From: Rhizobium croatiense
GTDB lineage: Bacteria > Pseudomonadota > Alphaproteobacteria > Rhizobiales > Rhizobiaceae
DNA length: 64,000 nucleotides
NCBI RefSeq assembly: GCF_019793465.1
Contig: NZ_JAILYJ010000011.1
Span: 170,594-234,593 of the forward strand
Direction of reading: 5' to 3'
How positions within the stretch are numbered: position 1 is the first letter of the stretch; every line of letters begins with the position of its first letter. This document shows, piece after piece, positions 8,488 through 16,393 of this stretch. Below the pieces are notes generated by a model. The model did no database searches, was not told the origin of the DNA, and saw only the letters and a list, made by a program, of their open reading frames with translations. A program made the position numbers and the translations under genes.

Positions 8488-9701
8488 AGGCTTTTAACCC
8501 AGTTGGATACGGTGATGCCGCGCTTGGAAAACCGTACCTGCACCGTGCGCCCCACCTGGCAGAAGTTCGCAAAATCGTCGTTCATGAAGGATGGATCGAG
8601 GCGAACCCCAATGCGGGCATTGCGCTGTGTTGACGGCGGCAAACTGGCGGCAAAGGAATCGGTCTCGACCGAAGCCGAACTGCCTCTGACAGCGACGACC
8701 GTACCTTGGAAAATATCGCTGCGGCCAAACAGGCGCACCTGCGCGATAAGTCCCGGATAGATCTCGTCGTAATTGACTTCAGGAACAAGGATATCCACAA
8801 ACAGCTCCCGGCAGTCGAGCAGACGCATCAGCTCGTTGTTCAGCACGACGTTGGAACCGTTGACGATACTCCTGCTCCAAACAACGCCGTCGAACGGCGC
8901 GATTGCGGTTGCGGATTCAAGGCTGCCGACGCGATTTCTCTCTTCGACCAACTGCTTTTGGACTTCGCCGGCTCGTGTCTCATTTTCCGCTATGCGTGAG
9001 TTCAAGTCGTTGATGCGAACGACAACCTCGTCTTCACGCTGCCGCGAATAAGGCACGTCATTCTGTCCGTCGCCGAAGACAAAGATACCCTGGCGGACCG
9101 CATTGAGCCTTTGTTCCAATTGATCGACCGTCAGATTGCTGATTTCGACTTCGCCGCCGGTCGCAGCGCCGGCGGCACGCGCGGCCTCAACCAGCTTCTG
9201 GGTCAGAATGCCTTTTGAGTTGAGTGCCATCCGACGGTCCAGGTCGACCTGCGCGACCAGATCCTGGGCTTGCGACACCTCGACCTTTTTCCTGAGGATT
9301 TCGACTTCGCGTTCGAGATTGGCAATGGTGGTCTGCCTGTAGACCTCCAATCTGGCAGACAATTCCTCGCGAAGCGCGGAGAGCTCCTCCCGTTCCCTTT
9401 TCAGTGCCGCGACACGGTCGAGTGCAGTGTTGCGATCTGCCTCGAGCGACGCGAGGATTGCGCGATTGACGCGCGTATTTTTGATTTCTGCGAGCGATTG
9501 TCCCGCTTTGACCGGGCTTCCGACCTTGAGGGGTTCTTCTGCAATCGTGCCGTCGATCGGGGCATTAACAACAGCAAACCGTGCATTGACCGTGCCGTCA
9601 AGGCTCGTAAAACCGGTAATCGTCGGCAACGAGACGACAGCCACGAGTGTCAGCAGCAGGAGGCCGACAACGATGCGCGTAATGCGATGATTCCAGATCA
9701 T
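8469..9701 (-). CDS. bgsB: HlyD-family membrane fusion protein BgsB-like
   Basis: 410 aa. One N-terminal membrane anchor (about residues 9-30), a beta-barrel/lipoyl half-motif (VVNAPIDGTIAEEPLKVGSPVKAGQSLAEI), a long coiled coil from about 80 to 150 and again 225-265, then the second lipoyl half (ATAIAPFDGVVWSRSIVNG) and an adaptor domain. This is the periplasmic adaptor architecture. It overlaps the synthase gene downstream, as in the bgsBA operon of S. meliloti, where BgsB is needed to export the glucan. The start at 9701 has only a weak GGATG-like ribosome site. Confidence 0.84.
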   Translation of the reverse strand: MIWNHRITRIVVGLLLLTLVAVVSLPTITGFTSLDGTVNARFAVVNAPIDGTIAEEPLKVGSPVKAGQSLAEIKNTRVNRAILASLEADRNTALDRVAALKREREELSALREELSARLEVYRQTTIANLEREVEILRKKVEVSQAQDLVAQVDLDRRMALNSKGILTQKLVEAARAAGAATGGEVEISNLTVDQLEQRLNAVRQGIFVFGDGQNDVPYSRQREDEVVVRINDLNSRIAENETRAGEVQKQLVEERNRVGSLESATAIAPFDGVVWSRSIVNGSNVVLNNELMRLLDCRELFVDILVPEVNYDEIYPGLIAQVRLFGRSDIFQGTVVAVRGSSASVETDSFAASLPPSTQRNARIGVRLDPSFMNDDFANFCQVGRTVQVRFSKRGITVSNWVKSLWFSIL

Positions 9702-10199
9702 GTTGACATCCGAAAGGTATCGCTATGCAGCCATCCGTCCCTGTCGAGCCGGCACAAAGGGATGCAACTCATTCTTGCATAAATTAGCGCATCGAAAAAT
9801 ATAGACAAGGGATGGTCGCAAAATGGGCGAATGGCGGAACAGCCTCAGCCGCCAGCCCGCCGACACAGGCTTGCCCCTTGTCGATGGGGGAAACAGTGAG
9901 GCATTTTTCGGCCGTGGCCGTCCAGTGCCATCGGCAGTTTCCCGGCGCCGGTCTGACTCGGGGAGAGTGACGTTCTTACTTTGCAGAAACAGGACACTTC
10001 AACTTTGCGGCTACAGGCGAATCTTGCGTAATGCATGTTATGGAACTCGATAGACCGGAGCTGACCATTGCTGATGAACCCTGGAGAGATTTGGAGCGAT
10101 CGAAATCGTATGTCCCGGACGAAGCTTTATGGCACCGCGTCACTCCGAGGCGGAAGGCGGTTGCGCGCAAAGCTGCGACGGCTGGTCATCACTTGGCGG
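9702..10199. other. Gene-free stretch upstream of bgsB
   Basis: About 500 bp without a convincing gene; the short open frames here lack ribosome sites and recognisable content. It should contain the bgsBA promoter. The only structured element I see is the pair of 16-bp direct repeats at 9978-10017. It lies between bgsB and a broken regulator, so a past insertion or rearrangement is plausible. Confidence 0.5.
9978..10017. repeat. Two imperfect 16-bp direct repeats
   Basis: ACTTTGCAGAAACAGG at 9978-9993 and ACTTTGCGGCTACAGG at 10002-10017 agree at 13 of 16 bases, 24 bp apart. Such tandem terminal repeats occur at the ends of IS21-type elements, and could also be a tandem binding site. No transposase gene is next to them. 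Confidence 0.4.
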
Positions 10200-12023
10200 C
10201 TATGACAGCTCAACGATCCGCAGCCGGTGCGCTATCGCGGCAGCGGCGCCGCGACTCGGCACCGATAGTTTGCTTAAGATGTTGGAGACGTGCACGCTCG
10301 CCGTTTTCGAGGAAATAAACAAATTCCTGGCGATGTCGCGGTTGCTCTGTCCGTCCGCGATGAGCCGAAGTACCTCAAGTTCCCGATCAGTTAGGCCAAA
10401 TGGCGCTTTTCCAACACAATCGTCCTCCCCATCCCGTAAATCAATCCGGGCCTTCGCAGCGAAGGCCTCAATCTGGTCGGACAAAAGGTGCGCGCCAATC
10501 GAATGGGCAAGACGAAATGCCTGTCGGAAACTGCGTGCCGCATGAACTCGCTTGGCGGCGTTCAATGCGGCGGCACCTGCCTGCATAAGGGCGTATGCCT
10601 GCCGGAAAGGCTGGTTCAGATCGGCCCAGCTTCGGGCAACTGCCTCCCATATATTTATGTCAGGGGCCGTGGCGCGTGACATCTCAGCCGAGATTTCCAG
10701 ACTTTCGGCGTCCTCCACCTTGTTGCGTCGCGGAGCGCGGCCGGCGAGCTCTGCGAGTTCGAGAACAACGTCCTTCGCGCGTATCGACCGCAACACGCAT
10801 GGCGGAGACCATGAGCGGCCATGACACGCCTCCTTGGGCCTTTAGAAACGTTAGGGCGGATTTAGCTGAACTTGCAGACGCATCCCGATCGCCCGCGAGA
10901 GCTCGGCTTTCGATCTCATATCTACGAAGATTGGCCGCCATTCGATTGGCAACTTGGGGGCCGGGCGGAAGATCGCGCAGCGAACTCACCGCGGCCGCCA
11001 TACGGTCCACGTCTCCTAACACGATGGCGATTTCAGCTTGGCATTCGAAGACGTGAACAAGTCCCAGTGGCAGCGGATCCAACGCCGCCATCCGTTCGCA
11101 TGTTTCAGTGGCCTCAGAGACACGGCCCAAGCCTAAATAGGCGCGGCAAAGGGGCGCGCCAACCAGAGCTCCGATATACCTTGCCTGCCCGAGCTCGACC
11201 GTCCGCGCAAAGATTGCCGGTCCAATGTCAATAATCTGACTATACTCTCCTGCGTCGAGTAAGGCCTGCAGCAGCGCTGCGCCTGCAAGAACCTCGACTC
11301 GGCCGGTGGACGCCTGCTCCGCTCGCCCTACGACGATCCGATGAGCATCGATATAGGAGGCGTTCGGGGGCATGTTCAGCATCGCCCCAATGATCATGCC
11401 TTCGATGCGGTATTCCTCATCGTCGAGCCTCTCTGCCAGATCCCTCAATTCCTCTCCCAATCGCTTGGCGCGATCGAACTCCCCCCGCAAAACCAATGCG
11501 CGGGAAAACTGCCCCAATGCGTCAGCACGAAGCCTTGTTGGGCCGGCTGCATTGTCAAGCGCACGCTCGAGATCTGCGATCTCGCCTGCGACGAGCGAAT
11601 GCTGACGCATGACCGCACGCTGCAGGAGAAGTGCGGCCAACTGCTCACCATCCCGGTCCGCGTCAAGTTCAGCGAGTGCGCGGTCGACAAAGGCGAGCCC
11701 CTGCTCCGCCTCCGCCGCCCAACAAGCGGCGTCAGCGGCGAGTTCCAAAACCTTACAATGGTCCGCTCCGATCAATTGCCTTGCATTTTCGACCTCCGGC
11801 CACGCCGCCAGCACGAGCTTCAGCACCCACCCTTAAGGATCAATGCGCGGCCTGAGAGCCGCTTCGTGAATTCTTCCACCAACCGGCTCTTTCCGCCACC
11901 AGCTTCGGCCGCGAGAAGAATGCAATGCTGCCGACCGCCCGAGACGTCTCGGAAAGCAGAATCCATCGAATTGAGTTCTGCGATTCGGCCCGAGAACCGC
12001 GTCCTTTTGCGGAAAGTCGACAA
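10200..12023 (-). pseudogene. Broken LuxR-family regulator (AAA ATPase + helical repeats + LuxR HTH)
   Basis: Three reading-frame pieces on the minus strand make one decayed gene. 12023-11820 encodes the N-terminus with Walker A AAEAGGGKSRLVEEF and ends at a stop after ALILKGGC. 11826-10790 encodes a TPR-like helical region beginning LKLVLAAWPEVENA. 10796-10200 encodes the LuxR DNA-binding end (LTDRELEVLRLIADGQSNRDIARNLF). The first junction joins the start of the ATPase directly to the helical region: the Walker B and rest of the ATPase domain (several hundred codons by comparison with intact family members) are missing, and the frame changes. A second frameshift lies near 10780-10796. The intact type is a ~900-aa cytoplasmic regulator. 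A functional product is unlikely. Confidence 0.82.
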
Positions 12024-12363
12024 AAAATGCTCCGAGAGCTGGAGTTCCGAGATTAACGAGTTGAGGTTTTAACCGTCCCAACGCGCACAAATTGGGAGCT
12101 GGGTGTGGGGTCTGACGGCTAGTTGGCAGGCTGGCACCGATATCATGCAGGGCTCCCAGATTAGATGTGCTCAATCGTCCGATGATTAATCTGCTCCTCG
12201 ACGCGCATTTCGCACCGGTCCTACTCAATATGCCTGATGCGGCACCCCCCACCTTAGCCACAGTATGCGGACACGAAGAAGACGTCTACCCACAGGCGAC
12301 CGGGCAGCCGCCCAACCCAGCCTACGTCTTCTAAGACCATGAAACGAAGGAAGGATTGGTTGA
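12024..12363. other. Gene-free stretch between LuxR remnant and GST operon
   Basis: 340 bp with no supported gene; the minus-strand frame overlapping 12331-12915 is an antisense shadow of the GST gene. It probably holds both the old luxR promoter and the GST promoter. It contains the inverted repeat AGAAGACGT (12277-12285) / ACGTCTTCT (12324-12332) just before the GST start, a possible regulator site. Confidence 0.5.
12277..12332. promoter_or_regulatory. 9-bp inverted repeat upstream of the GST gene
   Basis: AGAAGACGT and its exact complement ACGTCTTCT are separated by 38 bases and end 31 bp before the GST ATG. It may be an operator pair or a long-loop hairpin; no regulator can be assigned. 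Confidence 0.3.
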
Positions 12364-12945
12364 ATGAAACTCTACTCTGCACCCGGCTTCGCCAGCTTGG
12401 CAGATCATATCGCGATGCTGGAGGCTGGAATTCAATTCGACTTGGTCAAGGTCGATCTCGAGACGAAACGGGTTGAAGGCGGGGGCCACTACCCGGACAT
12501 CAATCCCACCGGCTATGTTCCCGCTCTCATGTTCGACGACGGTGAAGTGATGACGGAAAATGTCGCGATCCTGACGTGGATCGCCGACCGCGCGGCCGAA
12601 CTTGCGCCGCAGGGCCATCTTGGCCGCTACCGCCTGATCGAGATGCTGAGCTTTATCGCCACCGAGATTCACAAGCGGTTCCCCACCTATCTCGCGCTTC
12701 CGGAGAACGTCAGGGAGCCCACGCGCCAGCAGCTGTTGCATTGGTTCAGCTTCCTCGCGGGCCGATTGGATCGCGGCTACCTTTTCGGAGAAACCTTTAC
12801 GGTCGCGGATGCCTATCTCTTTCAATTGGCGTGGGGGGCGACTCACCTCGGCTTCCCCCTCCCCGAGCCGTTTGACGACTACCTCGCCCGGATCGAAAAG
12901 AGGCCTGCGGTACAAACAGCGTTGCGTCGCGAGGGCCTGGCATGA
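12364..12945 (+). CDS. Glutathione S-transferase family protein
   Basis: 193 aa, similar to the beta/GstA-type bacterial GSTs (MKLYSAPGFASLADHIAMLEAG; NPTGYVPALMFDDGEVMTENVAIL with the cis-Pro and the E-N glutathione contact). The C-terminal helical domain carries the FTVADAYLFQL capping box. A GAAGGAAGGA ribosome site lies ahead of the ATG. Canonical GstA has Cys/Ser near the first helix (PGACSLA), here PGFASLA, so the catalytic Cys-10 equivalent is replaced by Ala. The stop overlaps the ATG of the alpha/beta hydrolase (ATGA), so the two were co-expressed. Substrate unknown. Confidence 0.88.
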   Translation: MKLYSAPGFASLADHIAMLEAGIQFDLVKVDLETKRVEGGGHYPDINPTGYVPALMFDDGEVMTENVAILTWIADRAAELAPQGHLGRYRLIEMLSFIATEIHKRFPTYLALPENVREPTRQQLLHWFSFLAGRLDRGYLFGETFTVADAYLFQLAWGATHLGFPLPEPFDDYLARIEKRPAVQTALRREGLA

Positions 12946-13803
12946 GCGAGCTTGCTATCCGCACCGACGGGGTCGAACTCACAACGCAGAGCTTCGGCAA
13001 TCCAACCCAGCCGCCGCTGCTCCTAATCATGGGTGGCATGGCTTCAATGCTATGGTGGCCGCAGGAATTCTGCCAGCGGCTCGCCGATCGGGGCCTTTTC
13101 GTGATCCGTTATGATCAGCGCGACACAGGTCTTTCGACGAAATATCCCCCCGGTCAGCCGGGCTACACCTTCGACGACGCCGTCGATGACGTGTTCCGCG
13201 TGCTCGATGGGTACGGGATCTTGAACGCCCATGTCGTGGGTTTTTCCCTTGGCGGCATGGTCGGTCAGGGCGCTGCGCTGAAGCATCCGGAACGAGTGCT
13301 TTCGCTGACGGCGATAAGCACCTCGCCACTCGGGATGGACACCTCCGGCCTTCCGTCCAGCGACGAGGCCTGGGGTGGAACATATGTCTGTCGAGGCAAA
13401 CTGGGCGGATCGGGCAGACGCGGTGGCCTACCTGGTGGACGACGCGCGCTTGACTGCGGGAACGGCGCATCCATTCGACGAAGCCCGAACCCGAGCTTTC
13501 CTTGAACGGGATTTCGACCGGTCCGGAGGCTATCTAAGCGCCACCAACCACAGCATCCTCTTTGAAATCGGCGAGACTTGGCAGGGCCGACTGAACGAGA
13601 TGGAAGTGCCTCTACTCGTCATTCATGGCAGAGCCGATCCGCTCTTCCCGCTGGCGCACGGCGAGGCACTCGCGCGCGCTGTCACGGATGCAAGTTTGCT
13701 GAAGATAGAAGGCGGTGGCCACGAACTTCATCACGGCTATTGGGAAGAAATCATTTCTGCCATCGACGATAATGTCGGAAGGTGGCACTTGCGGTGCAGG
13801 TAG
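12942..13803 (+). pseudogene. Alpha/beta hydrolase with one frameshift
   Basis: Frame 1 (from 12942) encodes the hydrolase N-terminal half with the oxyanion/HG-like LLIMGGMAS, RYDQRDTGLS and the nucleophile elbow GFSLGGM. After SSDEAW it goes out of frame near 13370-13385, at the G-rich sequence around 13371. The continuation lies in the +1-shifted frame (MSVEANWADRADAVAYLV) and includes the acid HGRADPLFP and the catalytic His in GGGHELHHG, ending at 13803. All three triad residues exist but not in one frame. Removing or adding one base restores a ~285-aa protein, so a sequencing error in the G run is as possible as a real inactivation. Operon partner of the GST. Confidence 0.8.
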
Positions 13804-13893
13804 CGTAGCATTGAAAAGCATCACGGGGATCAGGTTAATGGTAGGATCGGCACTTCCGCCATGCCGAGGCAGCATAACCATGGAATCAGGTCC

Positions 13894-14679
13894 TCAATAC
13901 TCTGCCGGCACCGCATATACTTCTGCAGACGGATCCGCAAGGAATGAGCGCACCGTCGGCGGCAGGTGGCGCGACGATAGCGGCAGAGGTCCACATCGCA
14001 AGAGAAGTTCACGCAGGTCCGGCTCGGCGCCGACATGTCGCCAGATCATCCGTGAGGCATAGGGCAGGTTTTCCCTTCGCCACGAAATTCCCATTGTCGT
14101 TCCGCGCAAATAGACACGCTGGTACTCGTCGAATGGCAGGAGGATCGTTTGTGACAACATGGAATTCGGGCCGACGACGCGCTCCGTAATGAATATGCGG
14201 TTTCGATAGAACGCCGCCAAACCCACATACTTCGAAAACTGGTGGATGCCGTTTCCAGGGTCCCGCAGACGCTCCATTGATTTGACATGCACCAGCCCGC
14301 CCTGCTCCATAAGGCGGCTGCACGAACAGACAACCATTCCAGGCCAGGACGGCGAGCGATGATAGGTCTGGAAATAGCCGATATGGCGCCGGAGCGCGGT
14401 CAGATCTCCGGGGAACGCTTTTAAGAGTTCGGAATTTTGATTAAGCCCTAGGGTTGGTTTGCGAAGCCGCTCGCGAAAGAGCCTGGGAGCGAGACTAAAG
14501 TCGGCTGCGTCGAGATCGAAATACTTGGCGATGCGCGCCAGATTATGAGCAGAGGGTCTCGTCTGGCCGTTGATGTATCGATTGAATTGTTGCCGGTTAA
14601 TATCGATCGCACGGCACAGATGCGAAATAGAACGCTGCGTGGCACAGGCAGCCTTGAGGTTGTCGGCCAGGTGAGGCAT
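13894..14679 (-). CDS. XRE-type helix-turn-helix regulator
   Basis: 261 aa. Residues ~3-65 form a Cro/CI-like domain (LADNLKAACATQRSISHLCRAI followed by NRQQFNRYINGQTRPS, quoted in parts) with the typical RYINGQTRPS recognition-helix end. The remaining ~190 residues are an uncharacterised sensory domain. It is divergent from the Dpp-type binding-protein gene at 14802 with 122 bp between, so it is a candidate regulator of that gene and the CocE/NonD gene behind it (inference). A GGC-rich leader but no clear ribosome site; start is the first ATG. Confidence 0.8.
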   Translation of the reverse strand: MPHLADNLKAACATQRSISHLCRAIDINRQQFNRYINGQTRPSAHNLARIAKYFDLDAADFSLAPRLFRERLRKPTLGLNQNSELLKAFPGDLTALRRHIGYFQTYHRSPSWPGMVVCSCSRLMEQGGLVHVKSMERLRDPGNGIHQFSKYVGLAAFYRNRIFITERVVGPNSMLSQTILLPFDEYQRVYLRGTTMGISWRRENLPYASRMIWRHVGAEPDLRELLLRCGPLPLSSRHLPPTVRSFLADPSAEVYAVPAEY

Positions 14680-14801
14680 CGGCAGCTCCGTCTTGATACC
14701 GGCTAGCGTAAACTCGCTTAAAAGTGCGTCAAGCCGCGAAATTGCGTGAGCCTGCCCGACCTCTAGGTTCCTTCTTACAAAACTGAAAAGAGGGAACTGT
14801 C
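14680..14801. promoter_or_regulatory. Divergent promoter region between XRE regulator and binding protein
   Basis: 122 bp between divergent starts. A GAGGGAA ribosome site precedes the ATG at 14802. No clean palindrome is visible. Confidence 0.4.
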
Positions 14802-16382
14802 ATGACGCATCAAAAGGATCATTCTTTGCAGCTGAAAATCGACCGCCGCAACTTCCTCGGCGGTGCGGTCGCGCTGGGCGCTTTGCCGGCCCTCACTTCC
14901 GGTCTTCTGATGCCGCGCGATGCCCGCGCGCAGGAAGCGAAGCGCGGTGGTCATCTGAAACTCGGCCTCAAGGGCGGCGCCACCAGCGATGCGCTCGACC
15001 CCGCCACATACAGCGCTTCTGTCTTGTTCGTCATTGGCCGCCTTTGGGGCGATACGCTGGTCGAATCCGACCCCAAGACGGGTGCGCCCCTGCCGTCACT
15101 GGCGACTTCCTGGACGCCATCCGCGGACGCATCCGTCTGGACTTTCAAGATCAGGAACGACGTGCAGTTTCACGACGGTAGCAAGATGACCGTCGCCGAC
15201 ATCGTCGCGACACTGAAGCGCCATGCGGACAAGAAGTCGCAGTCCGGTGCACTCGGCCTGATGGCCTCGATCACCGGTATCGAAGAAAAGGCGGGCGAGC
15301 TTGTCCTGACGCTTTCGGAAGGCAATGCGGATCTGCCTCTCCTTCTCACCGACTATCATCTGATCATCCAACCCAAGGGTGGCGTCGGCAAGCCTGCAGC
15401 CGCCATCGGCACCGGTCCTTACATTCTAAAGAACTTTGAACCCGGCGTTCGTGCTTCCTTTGAGAAGAACCCTGGGGATTGGCGCTCCGACCGAGGCTTT
15501 GTCGACAGCGTTGAAATCCTCGTCATCAACGACAACACCGCTCGCATTGCGGCGCTCGCCTCCGGCCAGGTCCATTTCGTCAACAATGTCGACCCGAAGA
15601 CCGTCCCGATGCTGCAGCGGGCACCGACTGTCGATATCGTGCGGAACGCCGGCAAGGGCTTTTACTGCTTCCTGGTGCATTGCGACGCGACACCCTTCGA
15701 CAACAACGACCTTCGACTTGCGCTGAAATATGCCATCGACCGCCAGTCGATCCTGGACAAGGTGCTGGGCGGCTACGGAACGATCGGCAACGACTATCCA
15801 GTCAATTCTAATTACGCCCTTGCCCCGACCGATATCGAGCAGCGGCCGTATGATCCGGACAAAGCCGCCTTCCACTTCAAGAAATCGGGGCTCGACCGTC
15901 CGGTTCAGTTGCTCACCTCCGATGCAGCTTTTCCAGGCGCCGTGGAAGCGGCGATCCTATTCCAGCAAAGCGCGCGCAAGGCAGGCATCACGATCGACGT
16001 CAAGCGCGAGCCGGAAGACGGCTATTGGACCAACGTCTGGAACAAGCAGCCCTTCTGCGCCTCCTTCTGGGGCGGCCGCCCGACACAGGATTCGCGCTAT
16101 TCCACCTCCTACCTTTCGACCGCGGAATGGAACGACACGCGTTTCAAGCGCCCTGACTTCGACAAGGCGGTGCTGCAGGCAAGGTCCGAGCTTGATGAGA
16201 CCAAGCGAAGGGTACTTTATCGGCAATTGGCGCTGATGGTGCGAGACGATGGTGGTCTGATCCTGCCCGTCTTCAACGACTACATCATGGCTTCTTCGAA
16301 AACGCTGAAGGGATATGTCGACGACATTGGAAACGATATGTCGAACGGCTACATCGGCAGCCGCGTATGGTTTAATGCCTAA
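14802..16382 (+). CDS. Dpp/opine-type ABC transporter substrate-binding protein (copy 1)
   Basis: 526 aa periplasmic protein of SBP family 5. The signal is Tat-like (DRRNFLGGAVALGALPALTSG) with cleavage after DARAQ. Typical family stretches are present: GDTLVESDPKTG, WTFKIRNDVQFHDGSKMTVADIVATL, FDNNDLRLALKYAIDRQSIL. About two thirds of residues match the binding protein at 58558 by eye, including IGTGPY, RIAAL and NDMSNGY, so the two are paralogues with probably related ligands. Unlike that copy it is not followed by permeases or an ATPase; a CocE/NonD hydrolase starts 11-17 bp after its stop. It may use the permeases of the other operon (inference). Confidence 0.92.
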   Translation: MTHQKDHSLQLKIDRRNFLGGAVALGALPALTSGLLMPRDARAQEAKRGGHLKLGLKGGATSDALDPATYSASVLFVIGRLWGDTLVESDPKTGAPLPSLATSWTPSADASVWTFKIRNDVQFHDGSKMTVADIVATLKRHADKKSQSGALGLMASITGIEEKAGELVLTLSEGNADLPLLLTDYHLIIQPKGGVGKPAAAIGTGPYILKNFEPGVRASFEKNPGDWRSDRGFVDSVEILVINDNTARIAALASGQVHFVNNVDPKTVPMLQRAPTVDIVRNAGKGFYCFLVHCDATPFDNNDLRLALKYAIDRQSILDKVLGGYGTIGNDYPVNSNYALAPTDIEQRPYDPDKAAFHFKKSGLDRPVQLLTSDAAFPGAVEAAILFQQSARKAGITIDVKREPEDGYWTNVWNKQPFCASFWGGRPTQDSRYSTSYLSTAEWNDTRFKRPDFDKAVLQARSELDETKRRVLYRQLALMVRDDGGLILPVFNDYIMASSKTLKGYVDDIGNDMSNGYIGSRVWFNA

Positions 16383-16393
16383 CTCCGCGATAT

